Assembly: GCA_030538315.1 (NCBI GenBank)
Contig: JAUNUF010000001.1
Coordinates: forward strand, 1-64,000
From: Propionibacteriaceae bacterium
GTDB taxonomy: Bacteria; Actinomycetota; Actinomycetes; Propionibacteriales; Propionibacteriaceae
Direction of reading: 5' to 3'
DNA length: 64,000 nt
Below the pieces are notes generated by a model. The model was not told the DNA's origin. It was given only the letters and a program-made list of their open reading frames with translations, and did not search any database. Made by a program: the position numbers and the translations under genes. Shown in pieces: positions 50,742 to 59,551 of this stretch (positions within the stretch are counted from its first letter, which is position 1; the number at the start of each line of letters is the position of its first letter).

Positions 50742-51353
50742 TCAGCCTTCGGCAGGGGTCGCCAACGGCTCCCGGAGCACCAAATCTGCTAGATAGAGCG
50801 GCAGCGCCCACCCGAGGACGGCCATCGCCGCCAGCCAGATGGCCCACGCGCCCGGGCTGGCCAGCAAGGCGATGGCGGGGAGGGCCAGCATCACCAGCGC
50901 CAGTAGGGATCTGGGTAGTTTGCCGATGCCCAGCGCTGCGGCGAGCTTCGCCGTCGGTTTGAAGGCCTCTCCGCGGGAGGCCAAGGGGAAGAACCACACT
51001 GCCCAGAGGGCCAGCAGGAAGGCACCAGCAACGACGGCGGCCTGAGCCACGACGGCGGCCCCACCGTCCATTCGGCCAAGGGCCCAGTACTCCCAGACGA
51101 GTACTGCCCCGCCGAGCAGGAGGATCAGCCAGCCCGGGGTCGCCGTCTTCCAGCTCCGCCGGAAGTAGCGGAAGAAGGTGCGCACCACGCCGTCGTGCTC
51201 GTCGTTGATGAGTTCGAGCAGCGTGCCGTGCGCCGCGGCGAGCGCGGCGCCGGCGGTGACAACGGGCAGTGCGGTGAAGATGAGCAGGACGTTGATGATC
51301 ACGACATCAGCCGCGAGCAGCAACGCCTGCATCACCTTCGAATCAGGGTTCAT
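50742..51353 (-). CDS. DUF624 (YesL-like) membrane protein
   Basis: A 203-residue membrane protein with the DUF624 pattern: an N-terminal helix with LLIFTALPVVTAGAALAAAHG (split), then RTFFRYFRRSWKTATPGW and three more helices. DUF624 genes are regularly found with carbohydrate ABC transporters, and this one follows the second permease gene after 9 bp. The precise role is unknown. Confidence 0.85.
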   Translation of the reverse strand: MNPDSKVMQALLLAADVVIINVLLIFTALPVVTAGAALAAAHGTLLELINDEHDGVVRTFFRYFRRSWKTATPGWLILLLGGAVLVWEYWALGRMDGGAAVVAQAAVVAGAFLLALWAVWFFPLASRGEAFKPTAKLAAALGIGKLPRSLLALVMLALPAIALLASPGAWAIWLAAMAVLGWALPLYLADLVLREPLATPAEG

Positions 51354-51362
51354 GCCCCGACG

Positions 51363-52244
51363 TCAGCCCTTCACCGAGCCCGCAACCACACCTTCGATGA
51401 TGTGCTTCTGCGCGAACAGGTAGAAGATGACGATGGGGATCACGGCCAGCACGAGCATGGCCATCATGGTGCCCATGTCGCGGTTGCCGTTGGAGCCCAC
51501 GAACTGCTGAACCACCACGGGGATGGTCTTGAAGCGCGTCGAGAGACCGATCACCAGGTAGGGCAGCAGGTAGTCGTTCCACACCCACATGGCATTCAGG
51601 ATTGCCACCGTGATGGCCACGGGCTTGAGGATGGGGAAGACCACCTGGAAGTAGGTCTGCACGGGCGAGCAGCCGTCGATGTAGGCGGCCTCCTCGATCT
51701 CCACCGGGATCGACTTCACGAAGCCGGAAAAGATGAACACCGAAAGGCCCGCGCCGAAGCCCAGGTAGAGCACCACCATGCCCAGCGGGTTGGACAGGCT
51801 CAGCATGTCTGCCAGCTTCACCGTGGGGAACATCACCATCTGGAACGGGATCACCATGGAGAACACCAGCAGGTAGTACAGCGCCGAGGTCCACCACGTC
51901 TTCACCCGGGTGATGTAGTAGGCCATCATCGCGCAGAAGAACACGATGACAAGCACTGATGTCACCGTGATGAAGAAGGACCAGCCGATGGCCTCGAGGA
52001 AGTTCTGCTTCGTGAGGCCGGTGATGTAGTTGCTGAAGCCTGCCCACATGTCGCCCACTGGGATGGCGAACGGGTTGGAGCTGATGGAGAACTTCTGCTT
52101 GAACGAGTTCAGGATGATGAACACGATGGGGCCAAGGAAGACCACCACCAATGCCACCAGCAGCACGTAGGTCAGTGACAGCCCGACGACGCGGCCCGGC
52201 CTGGCAGCTCGTGCTTCGGTTGCAGTTGCAGCGTTGGTGCTCAC
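51363..52244 (-). CDS. Carbohydrate ABC transporter permease (MalG type)
   Basis: A 293-residue permease with six helices. The EAA loop (EIEEAAYIDGCSPVQTYFQVVFPILKP, split) that docks to the ATPase lies at about 185-212. Its ATG/GTG at 52244 overlaps the first permease's stop. No ATPase gene is present in the operon, as is common in actinobacteria where one MsiK-type ATPase serves several sugar transporters. Confidence 0.93.
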   Translation of the reverse strand: MSTNAATATEARAARPGRVVGLSLTYVLLVALVVVFLGPIVFIILNSFKQKFSISSNPFAIPVGDMWAGFSNYITGLTKQNFLEAIGWSFFITVTSVLVIVFFCAMMAYYITRVKTWWTSALYYLLVFSMVIPFQMVMFPTVKLADMLSLSNPLGMVVLYLGFGAGLSVFIFSGFVKSIPVEIEEAAYIDGCSPVQTYFQVVFPILKPVAITVAILNAMWVWNDYLLPYLVIGLSTRFKTIPVVVQQFVGSNGNRDMGTMMAMLVLAVIPIVIFYLFAQKHIIEGVVAGSVKG

Positions 52245-53086
52245 GCCTCCACCTCCCGGCTACGGGTGGCGCGCAGCTGGATCAGCGCGATGGCCACCAC
52301 GACGATGACGAACAGCACGGCCTTCGCCTGGCCCACACCTTGGCGGCCTACCTGCGAGAACATCGTCTTGACGATGTTGAGGGCCACCATCTGCGTCTTG
52401 TCCATGGGTGCGCCGTCGGTGAGCGCCAGGTTCTGGTCGAACATCTTGAACGAGCTGGACAGCGTCAGGAACAGACAGATGGTGATGGTGGGCATGATCA
52501 TGGGGATGGTCACGCTCCACAGGGTCTGCCACTTGCCCGCGCCGTCGATGGCCGCGGCCTCATTGAGTTCCGTGGGAACGTTCTGCAGGCCGGCGATGTA
52601 GATGACCATCATGTAGCCCACCTGCTGCCAGTTGACCAGGATGATCAGGCCGATGTAGCCGTACTTCCAATCCGCGACCAATGTGGTGCCGTAGTTGGCC
52701 AGCACCGCGTTGATCATGGACTGCCAGGTGTAACCCAGCACGATGCCGCCGATGAGGTTGGGCATGAAGTAGATGGTGCGAAACACGTTGGTGCCGCGCA
52801 GCTTCTGGGTGAGCAGCTTCGCGATGGCGAAGGCGAACACGTTGACCGTGATCACGGAGGCGATGACCACCAGAATGGTGAACCAGAAGGAGCCGAGGAA
52901 CCCATCCTTGGGCTCCAGCGCCCGCTGGTAGTTCTGGAGGCCCACCCACTGCGCGTTGGTGATGGTGGTGAACTTCGTGAAGGACAGGTACAGGCCGATG
53001 ACGAACGGCGCCAGGAACGCGATCAGGAACGCGACCGACGTGGGCAGCACGAACAGCGGGAAGTACCGTTTCAAAGATCTCTGCAT
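52241..53086 (-). CDS. Carbohydrate ABC transporter permease (MalF type)
   Basis: A 281-residue permease starting MQRSLKRYFPLFVLPTSVAF, with six helices and the EAA loop ELNEAAAIDGAGKWQTLWSV near residues 180-200. It follows the binding-protein gene after a 92-bp gap that holds two stem-loops, a layout that usually lets the binding protein be made in excess. It overlaps the next permease gene by 4 bp. Confidence 0.93.
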   Translation of the reverse strand: MQRSLKRYFPLFVLPTSVAFLIAFLAPFVIGLYLSFTKFTTITNAQWVGLQNYQRALEPKDGFLGSFWFTILVVIASVITVNVFAFAIAKLLTQKLRGTNVFRTIYFMPNLIGGIVLGYTWQSMINAVLANYGTTLVADWKYGYIGLIILVNWQQVGYMMVIYIAGLQNVPTELNEAAAIDGAGKWQTLWSVTIPMIMPTITICLFLTLSSSFKMFDQNLALTDGAPMDKTQMVALNIVKTMFSQVGRQGVGQAKAVLFVIVVVAIALIQLRATRSREVEA

Positions 53087-53106
53087 TCAAATATCTCCGG
53101 TTCCCC

Positions 53107-53159
53107 CGGGGCAACATTGCCCGGAAATGGGGTGTGGGCGGGCCGCGAACGGCCCGCCC
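53107..53159 (-). terminator. Two stem-loops between binding-protein and permease genes
   Basis: GGGCGGGCC (53136-53144) pairs with GGCCCGCCC (53151-53159), and CCGGGGCAA with TTGCCCGG at about 53107-53124. There is no T-tract, so partial termination or protection of the binding-protein mRNA from 3' decay is more likely than full termination. Confidence 0.6.
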
Positions 53160-53178
53160 GACACATTACGGGAACAGA

Positions 53179-54516
53179 TCAGCCGCCGATGGAGGCCTTC
53201 TCGGTTGCCCAGTTCTCGACGACACCGTCAACGACGGCGCTCCACTCCACGTTGCCGGAGGCGTACTGCGCCAGCAGCTGGGCGAAGTCATCCTTGAACT
53301 TGGACGAGGGCATGGTGCCGAAGACCCAGGGAACAGCGGTCAGATCAGGGTTGCTGATGTAACGGTTGATCTCCTTGGCCAGCGGATCCGAAGGCGTGTT
53401 GTCGCCGAAGGCCTTGAACGGAGCGATGAAGCCCAGATCCTCGGTGACGTACTTCATGCCGGTCTCGTTGGAGAACAGCCAGTTGATGAAGTCGATGGTG
53501 GCCTTCTGATCGGCCTCGGAGGCTTCCTTGTTGACGGCCATGAAGGCCTCGGTGCCAACGTTGATGCCCATCTTCTCCTCGCCCTGGTGGCCGGTGTAGA
53601 TGGGGAGGAACTTGATGTCCTCCTCTGCGACGGTGTTGCCCTCGACGCCGCTGATCTGGCTCCAGGCCCAGTTGCCGTTCTGAACGAAGGCTGCCTTGCC
53701 GGTGGCGAACTCAGCCATCGAATCCGTGACCGTCTTCGAGGGGGCGAGGGTCTTCTCCACGGTGGAATCGGTCAGGTACAGGTCGAAGATGTTCTTGAAC
53801 TCTTCGTTGAAGGTCCACTTCAAGGCATCGGTATCGGTGATGCCATCGGCCTGGTATTCGTAGTAGAGCGAGGTGTTGAAGAGGTGGGTCTGGTAGCGCC
53901 AGGCCTCACCGGTGGCCAGCGAGGTGGCCGCGAAGGCGCCGTCGATGCCCAGGTCTGCCTTGCGGGCCTGCATGTCGTCGGCAACTTCCTTCAGCTTCGC
54001 GAAGTTGTTGATCTCGTCCATCGAAGCGGCCTTGGCGCCGTCGAGGGCGAAGTAGTCACGCATGATGGCGTCGTTGTAGATGATGCCGAAGCCCTCGACG
54101 GCCAGCGGCACGCCGTAGACCTTGCCGTCGCTGCCCTTGAGCGCGAGGCCCGGGTCGCTCAGGTCCTTGGCGAACGCGGTGTCGGTGAGATCCGCGGCGT
54201 AGTCCTGCCAGCTCATGAGGCCGACGGGGCCGTTGATCTGGAAGAGCGTGGGGGCGTCGGACTTGGTCATCTCCGCCTGGAGGGTGGACTCGTAGGTGCC
54301 GGAGGCGGCCGTGACCACCTTGACCTCGACGCCGGTTTCCTCGGTGTACTTCTTGGCGATCTCGCCGTAGGTCTCCTCAGACTCGGGCTTCCAGTTGAGG
54401 AAGTAGACGGAGCCTTCGCCGTCTGCGCCGCCCTGGTCGTTGCCGCAAGCTGCGAGGCTGCCGACGGCGAGGGTGGCCGCGGCGGCCAACGCGACGATGC
54501 GCTTCAGGTTCTTCAT
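53179..54516 (-). CDS. Extracellular sugar-binding lipoprotein of the ABC transporter
   Basis: A 445-residue solute-binding protein with a lipoprotein signal: basic MKNLKR, hydrophobic core and lipobox LAAC with Cys24. The mature part begins with an acidic/Gly linker and shows family-1 binding-protein features (SVYFLNWKPESEETYGEIAKKYTEETGVEVKV, split; GKAAFVQNGNWAWS). It captures a carbohydrate for the two permeases; which sugar is not evident. GAGGAG stands before ATG 54516. AACGA-N6-TCGTT (54669-54684) upstream may be the operator. Confidence 0.93.
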   Translation of the reverse strand: MKNLKRIVALAAAATLAVGSLAACGNDQGGADGEGSVYFLNWKPESEETYGEIAKKYTEETGVEVKVVTAASGTYESTLQAEMTKSDAPTLFQINGPVGLMSWQDYAADLTDTAFAKDLSDPGLALKGSDGKVYGVPLAVEGFGIIYNDAIMRDYFALDGAKAASMDEINNFAKLKEVADDMQARKADLGIDGAFAATSLATGEAWRYQTHLFNTSLYYEYQADGITDTDALKWTFNEEFKNIFDLYLTDSTVEKTLAPSKTVTDSMAEFATGKAAFVQNGNWAWSQISGVEGNTVAEEDIKFLPIYTGHQGEEKMGINVGTEAFMAVNKEASEADQKATIDFINWLFSNETGMKYVTEDLGFIAPFKAFGDNTPSDPLAKEINRYISNPDLTAVPWVFGTMPSSKFKDDFAQLLAQYASGNVEWSAVVDGVVENWATEKASIGG

Positions 54517-54668
54517 GGAAATCTCACTCCTCAGTGATCAAAACCGGCCCCGACGGATGTGGGGTCTTGCGTGTGTTCGGCCGGCCCTTCGTCGGGTCGG
54601 CTTGAACGCCGATTTGATCGTGCCACAAGCCATCCACGGCGTGCATGCGCTTTGGGTCACGGTTCTAC

Positions 54669-54723
54669 AACGATTTTGCTCGTTAAAACTGCAGTGGACG
54701 ACGTTCACAGAATGAACGTTCTG
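54669..54723. promoter_or_regulatory. Operators in the divergent region between sugar ABC and desaturase-like genes
   Basis: AACGA-TTTTGC-TCGTT (54669-54684) is a small inverted repeat nearer the ABC side. ACGTTCA-CAGAA-TGAACGT (54701-54719) has perfect 7-bp arms on the desaturase side, and an overlapping CAGAA-N6-TTCTG ends at 54723. The TGAACGTTC core is of the kind bound by TetR regulators; the TetR gene at 56447 is the natural candidate. The 200-bp region has no gene. Confidence 0.5.
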
Positions 54724-54766
54724 TATTACTCTTGGAGGTGCCCGCCCATCCCTCCCCAGGAGAGCC

Positions 54767-55675
54767 ATGGCCCGCACCGCGTCTCGCGCCGAACACCCGC
54801 CCGGCTATCACCACGGCCGCCTGCACACCTTCGCCGGTCAGCCGCTGACCCTCCACACCGAGTTCGATGTGGAGGCCTACACCCGAGGCTCCCGCGGGCG
54901 GATTCGCGTGGACAAGGCCGCCGTCGAGCTGCCGGGAGGCGAGCTGCGGGAGGATCTGGCCTTCCTCTGGCGCCTGGATTCCGCGCACCTGTCAGACACC
55001 CGCGCTCTGCTCGCCACCTGGACGGGCAACGAGGGGCGCATCACGGCCTTCGTCGCCACCTGGGCCTACGAGCGCCTCTGGCTGGCGCACGCCGTGCGCG
55101 ACCTCCTGACGGCCGACGGCGGCCCGCTGCCCGAACCGCTGGGCCGCACCACGCTGATCGCCAAGGTGCGCAACCTCTATGTTGAGCGCGGGCTGCCCAT
55201 CGTCGCTCCCATCTGGACGTCCATCGCTGGCGAATCCGTCACCGCCGGTCACATGGCGCGCCTCGCCATCCAGGAGGGTGCGTTCCAGGCCGCCTACCTG
55301 GCCCTGCTGCCCAGGCTCGACGGCGAGGCTCGCCGCGTCGTCGAGGAGATCGCCCGGCGACGCGACGAGATGATCCGCTTCTTCCGGCTGGAGGCCGCGG
55401 CGAGGATCTCCCGGTCGCCGCAGGAGGCTCGGATGGCCAAGCTGCATCTGCTGCCCAGTTGGCGGCCTCTCCGGATCATTGGTGCGGCAGATCCGGACGA
55501 ACCGCGGGCGCTGCGCTCGATCTTCCGCTCGCCGGCGGATCGCGCCCGGCTGGCGGCGGCGGATACCGATCTCCGCCGCCTGCTCGCAGAGCGGCCGACC
55601 TCCGTGTTCTGGGGCGCCCAAGCACCCACCCCCGGCCTGTTGTCCAGGAAGGCTCGCCATGGCATTCGATCTTGA
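54767..55675 (+). CDS. Ferritin-like desaturase paralogue lacking diiron ligands
   Basis: A 302-residue protein from ATG 54767 with CAGGAG before it. It aligns by eye with the next gene: FVATWAYERLWLAHAVRDLL against FMTTWNREEFWHGEALSAVL, and RDEMIRFFRLEAAARI against QETRHVAFYTTQARAKL. The ExxH pairs of the diiron site are not kept (no EExxH, and ETRH becomes DEMI). It is therefore probably not a working oxygenase. It has an N-terminal extension of ~45 residues and a basic C-terminal tail. Its 3' end overlaps the next gene by 17 bp. Confidence 0.6.
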   Translation: MARTASRAEHPPGYHHGRLHTFAGQPLTLHTEFDVEAYTRGSRGRIRVDKAAVELPGGELREDLAFLWRLDSAHLSDTRALLATWTGNEGRITAFVATWAYERLWLAHAVRDLLTADGGPLPEPLGRTTLIAKVRNLYVERGLPIVAPIWTSIAGESVTAGHMARLAIQEGAFQAAYLALLPRLDGEARRVVEEIARRRDEMIRFFRLEAAARISRSPQEARMAKLHLLPSWRPLRIIGAADPDEPRALRSIFRSPADRARLAAADTDLRRLLAERPTSVFWGAQAPTPGLLSRKARHGIRS

Positions 55676-56447
55676 GAAGTACGCGGAAACCTCCGAGCGG
55701 GTGCAGTGGGAGGATCTGGATTTCAGTACTTTCGACGACAACCCGCTGCCGGCGGAGACCCTGCGCTCCCTGCGCTACATGTGCGACGTGGAGTACCACA
55801 CGTCCTGCTACCTGCGGGATCTGCTGGTCACCCGCTCCCACCGGGAGGATGAGGCGCGCGGCTTCATGACCACCTGGAACCGGGAGGAGTTCTGGCACGG
55901 GGAGGCGCTCTCCGCGGTGCTCAAGCGCCACGGCATCGTCGTCGACTACGACGAGCTGAAGGCCAAGCGCATCAAGCTTGGGTGGCAGCTGGCGATGGGC
56001 CCGGTCAAGCAGGCCACGGGGTCCAACCTCGTGGGCGACGACTTCATCGCCGTCCACATGACGTGGGGTGCGGCCAACGAGCTCTCCGCGGTGGCGGCCT
56101 ACCGTCGGCTCGCTGCGCTCGAGGACCACCCCGGGTTGTCGCCGCTGCTGGAGCGGATCGCCCAACAGGAGACCAGGCACGTGGCGTTCTACACCACGCA
56201 GGCTCGCGCCAAGCTGGAGAGCTCCACCCGGGCGCAGAAGCTGGTGCGGTTCGCCATGACCAAGATCTGGAAGCCTGTCGGCTCCGGAATCATGGACGAC
56301 GCTGAGATCCGCCACGTCATGGGCCACCTGTTTGCCGGGCAGGGTGCGGAGCTGGACAAGCTGGATCAGCGCGTGGCCCGCTTCCCCGGCATGGAGGGCA
56401 CGGCCCTCTTCCGCAATGCCTTCCAGAAGATGGGCATCCCCGTCTGA
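55659..56447 (+). CDS. Diiron ferritin-like protein, acyl-ACP desaturase type
   Basis: A 262-residue helical protein with the ligand pattern of stearoyl-ACP-type desaturases: E45, EEFWH (76-80), NE (about 141) and QETRH (about 172-176), i.e. two ExxH pairs. ATG 55659 has AGGAAGG upstream, inside the end of the preceding gene. It may introduce a double bond in acyl-ACP or oxidise another substrate. The overlapping TetR gene downstream suggests feedback by a lipid ligand (inference). Confidence 0.78.
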   Translation: MAFDLEKYAETSERVQWEDLDFSTFDDNPLPAETLRSLRYMCDVEYHTSCYLRDLLVTRSHREDEARGFMTTWNREEFWHGEALSAVLKRHGIVVDYDELKAKRIKLGWQLAMGPVKQATGSNLVGDDFIAVHMTWGAANELSAVAAYRRLAALEDHPGLSPLLERIAQQETRHVAFYTTQARAKLESSTRAQKLVRFAMTKIWKPVGSGIMDDAEIRHVMGHLFAGQGAELDKLDQRVARFPGMEGTALFRNAFQKMGIPV

Positions 56448-57037
56448 TGCCACGCATCACGGAAGCGGCTCGGCAGCACCGACGCGACGACATCGCCGCG
56501 GCCGCTCGACGCTGCTTCCTGCGCGACGGATACGCCGCCACGTCGATGGCCAGCATCATCGCCGAGGCTGGATCGTCGGCCGGTGCGGTGTACTGCCACT
56601 TCGAGTCGAAGGCGGAGCTGCTGCGGTTCGTGGCCACTGACTTGCTGCAGGACCGCCTCGGTGCTCTGCGGCAGGGCCTGCGCAGCGTTTCGGGTGACCG
56701 CGACCCCGCAAGGGTCGCGGACCTGCTGATGAGTTCCGCCCCGGATGCCGCTGATGCCGGACTGCTGTTGCAGATGTGGGCGCAGGCGCCAACCGATCCG
56801 GCGGTCGCCGAGGTGGCCGGCTCGACGGTGCGGGCGCTGCGCAAGTTCGTCCGCAAGGCCCTCCTTCCGTGGGCCGAGGAGCGGTTCGAGGATCCGTTGG
56901 CCGTATCCGGGCAGGTGGCGGATGTGGTGCTGGCCGCCGTCCACGGCTACCTCGTGCGCCGCGTCCTCTCGCCGGAAGCTGATCCGCATGAGTTGCGGCG
57001 CCAGATCGTGGCCGGACTCGCTGCGGCAGGCCGCTGA
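56447..57037 (+). CDS. TetR-family regulator
   Basis: A 196-residue TetR protein. The N-terminal helix-turn-helix (RRDDIAAAARRCFLRDGYAATSMASIIAEAGSSAGAVYCHFESKAEL, split) spans about residues 8-55. The ATG overlaps the stop of the desaturase-like gene (TGATG), making a three-gene operon that it probably represses through the palindrome at 54701-54719. The ligand domain is not diagnostic. Confidence 0.92.
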   Translation: MPRITEAARQHRRDDIAAAARRCFLRDGYAATSMASIIAEAGSSAGAVYCHFESKAELLRFVATDLLQDRLGALRQGLRSVSGDRDPARVADLLMSSAPDAADAGLLLQMWAQAPTDPAVAEVAGSTVRALRKFVRKALLPWAEERFEDPLAVSGQVADVVLAAVHGYLVRRVLSPEADPHELRRQIVAGLAAAGR

Positions 57038-57057
57038 CCGGTTCTACACTCGGGCGC

Positions 57058-57486
57058 ATGACCCGACCAACCTTCGATGAACTCGGCCTGGCCACGGCCC
57101 GACTGTGGGCCACCCGCAGCGCTGACGCCAAGGTGCAGGTGGGGGCCTGCCTGCTGGACCGGTGGAACCGGGTTGTTGGCGTGGGCTACAACGGCCGTGC
57201 CGCAGGCGAGCCCAACGAGCGCGAATCCATGGAGCAGGGCCAAAGTGGGTTCATCCACGCGGAGGTCAACGCGCTGCTCGCGGCGAACTGGAATGGTGAG
57301 GGGCACACTCTGTTCGTGACGCACGAGCCCTGCGCCACGTGCGCGAGGCTGATCATCAACTCACGGCGCGTGACGCGGGTGGTGTACGCCCAGGGCTACA
57401 CCGAGGTCGCCCGCAGCCAAGTGGGCCTGCCGTCCGGCGCCCAGATCCTCCGCGAGGCTGGGCTCGCCGTCGAGGTGGGCCAGTAG
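57058..57486 (+). CDS. Deoxycytidylate deaminase-like protein
   Basis: A 142-residue zinc deaminase with HAE (67-69) and PCATC (91-95), so zinc is held by His67, Cys92 and Cys95, with Glu69 as the proton shuttle. The N-terminal ATARLWATRSADAKVQVGA and VGYNGR segments are those of dCMP/ComE-type deaminases. It would turn dCMP into dUMP for thymidylate synthesis. TACACT (57045-57050) lies 7 nt before ATG 57058, so the mRNA is probably leaderless. Confidence 0.88.
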   Translation: MTRPTFDELGLATARLWATRSADAKVQVGACLLDRWNRVVGVGYNGRAAGEPNERESMEQGQSGFIHAEVNALLAANWNGEGHTLFVTHEPCATCARLIINSRRVTRVVYAQGYTEVARSQVGLPSGAQILREAGLAVEVGQ

Positions 57487-57522
57487 TTGGGATCTGCACC
57501 TGTGGCAGAGGAAAATGGGCTG

Positions 57523-58299
57523 ATGCGATTGCCCACAGTGCTCGAGAAGCTACCCCTGGTGAGCAGGATCCCGCGGGATCTCTCGGACAAAGCCAAGGCA
57601 GCCCTCGTGCTCTCGGCGACGCTCGCCGTCGCCCTGGGTGCCGCCATTGCGCTGACGCACCTCTTCGGCGAGATTCTGGAGGCCGTGGGCGAGAAGGACG
57701 GGGTCGCTGCCTGGGACCGCCCGGTGCTCGACTGGGTGCTGAGCATCCGCACCGATGCCGTCAACTCCTTCGTCGCCTGGTACTCGAACACGGGAGGGCC
57801 CATCTGGCAGCCCATCCTCACTGGCATCGTGGTGCTCCTGCTGTGCTGGCAGTGGCGCGATATCACCCCGCTGATCCTCACCCTCATCGCCGCCGGTGGC
57901 TCGCTGCTGATCACGGTGCTGGGGAAGCGGATCATCGGCCGGGCCCGGCCGCCGCTGGAGGAAGCGATCCCCCCGCACGAATCCTCGATGAGTTTCCCCA
58001 GCGGCCACAGCCTCAATGCCCTGGTCATCGCTGGCATCCTGGCCTACCTGCTGATCCGGCACTTCTGGGATCGCAGCCAGTGGGTCAAGTGGTTGATCGG
58101 TGGATTGGCGGCTCTGTACGCCGTGTCCATGGGCCTATCGCGCGTGTATCTGGGCCATCACTGGCTGACCGATGTGTTCGGCGCCTGGGCCATCGGGTTG
58201 GCCTGGCTCGCCGTCGTCATCGCCTGCCATCGCGTATGGCGGGCGGTGCGCAGCCGCTCCGAGAATGGCCCCGTGGAGGAAGAGGGCGCTCGCGGCTAG
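57523..58299 (+). CDS. PAP2-family membrane phosphatase
   Basis: A ~258-residue membrane protein with the three phosphatidate-phosphatase motifs: KRIIGRARPP (about 144-153), PSGHS (about 165-169, general acid His) and SRVYLGHHWLTDV (nucleophile His). It removes phosphate from a lipid such as undecaprenyl pyrophosphate or phosphatidic acid. ATG 57523 is chosen for its AGAGGAAAA site; GTG 57502 and TTG 57487 are in-frame alternatives. Confidence 0.9.
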   Translation: MRLPTVLEKLPLVSRIPRDLSDKAKAALVLSATLAVALGAAIALTHLFGEILEAVGEKDGVAAWDRPVLDWVLSIRTDAVNSFVAWYSNTGGPIWQPILTGIVVLLLCWQWRDITPLILTLIAAGGSLLITVLGKRIIGRARPPLEEAIPPHESSMSFPSGHSLNALVIAGILAYLLIRHFWDRSQWVKWLIGGLAALYAVSMGLSRVYLGHHWLTDVFGAWAIGLAWLAVVIACHRVWRAVRSRSENGPVEEEGARG

Positions 58300-58405
58300 C
58301 CTCTGCTGGTTTGGGGCACCTCCCCTTGAATCACGATTGCGTCAGGGTCTGATCATTTCCCGAGCGGGAGTGGCAGACTCAGAAGGGCCAAAGGAGCGAA
58401 GATCC

Positions 58406-59551
58406 ATGACCCACGAACACATTGAACCCGTCTGCTCCCGCTGCTGGGATTGGGACCCTCTGGAGGGTATCCGCGGCGATGATGACCCGCCGCTGGATGT
58501 GTTGACCACCGGCCCACTGTTCTTCGACATCATCTTCACCGGCCTGCCCCGCCTCCCCGAACCCGGCGAGGAGCTGTACAGCACCGGAATGGGCTCCTGC
58601 CCGGGCGGGATCGCCAACCTGTCGACGGCGACGGCGCGGCTGGGCCTGCGCACCGGCCTGGTGACGGGCTTCGGGGACGACGCCTATGCGGATTGGATGT
58701 GGGACACGCTCTCCACGCAGGAGCACATCGATTTGTCCGCATCCAAGCGGTTCACCGATTTCCACTCCGCCATCACAGTGTCCCTCGCCTTCAGGGGCGA
58801 CAGGGGAATGGTCACCCATGAACACCCCCTCCCGGAATCTCTGGAGAACGCGCTGATGACCTGCCACCCGGCCCGCGCTGCCGCGGTGGACCTGAAGCGA
58901 CCCGGGCGTTGGTGGGACAAGCTGCGCAGCGACGGCACCCTGCTGTTCGCCGATCTCGGCTTCGACGAGACGGGGCGCTGGGACCGGGCGCACCTCGAAC
59001 CGCTGGACCGTTGCCACGCGTTCACCCCCAACTCCGTGGAAGCGATGGCCTACACGCGCACGGACCGGCCCAGTCATGCGGTGCGCAAGCTGGCCGAGTT
59101 GGTGCCTCTGGCCGTCGTCACCGACGGCGTGCGCGGCTCCTACGCCATCGACTCCATGACTGGTGAGGAGACGTACTGCCCGAGTGTCGCCGTCGACGCC
59201 ATCGACCCCACCGGCGCTGGCGACGTGTTCGCGGCGTCGCTCATCCTGGGCACCATCGCCGGCTGGGAACTGGAGCAGCGGCTGCGCTTCGCGTCGCTGT
59301 GTTCCTCCCTGGCCGTGCGCCACTTCGGCGGCTCGCTCGCGGCTCCGGGCTGGGGTGACATCGCCGACTGGTGGCGCAATCTCGAGCGTCTGCGCGATGA
59401 GGGCGACCTCCGGGCCATCCACATTGGGCGCGAATACGGGTTCCTGGCAGATCTCATCCCCACCCACCCGGTGCATGGCGTGCGCCGCGCCGAGGGTACC
59501 TTCGCGATGGCCTCCGACGCAGACCATCATCCGCACATCATCGGGAAGTGA
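58406..59551 (+). CDS. PfkB-family carbohydrate kinase
   Basis: A 381-residue kinase. It has a ~30-residue N-terminal extension with the CSRCWDWDP zinc-knuckle-like motif, then the PfkB fold with LTTGPLFFDIIFTGLP, GGIANLSTATARLGL and the catalytic DPTGAGDVFAA. The C-terminal ~60 residues also extend beyond the usual family end (IHIGREYGFLADLIPTHPVHGVRR). The substrate is unknown. AAGGAG precedes ATG 58406. Its end overlaps the convergent LysM-BTAD gene by 14 bp. Confidence 0.88.
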   Translation: MTHEHIEPVCSRCWDWDPLEGIRGDDDPPLDVLTTGPLFFDIIFTGLPRLPEPGEELYSTGMGSCPGGIANLSTATARLGLRTGLVTGFGDDAYADWMWDTLSTQEHIDLSASKRFTDFHSAITVSLAFRGDRGMVTHEHPLPESLENALMTCHPARAAAVDLKRPGRWWDKLRSDGTLLFADLGFDETGRWDRAHLEPLDRCHAFTPNSVEAMAYTRTDRPSHAVRKLAELVPLAVVTDGVRGSYAIDSMTGEETYCPSVAVDAIDPTGAGDVFAASLILGTIAGWELEQRLRFASLCSSLAVRHFGGSLAAPGWGDIADWWRNLERLRDEGDLRAIHIGREYGFLADLIPTHPVHGVRRAEGTFAMASDADHHPHIIGK

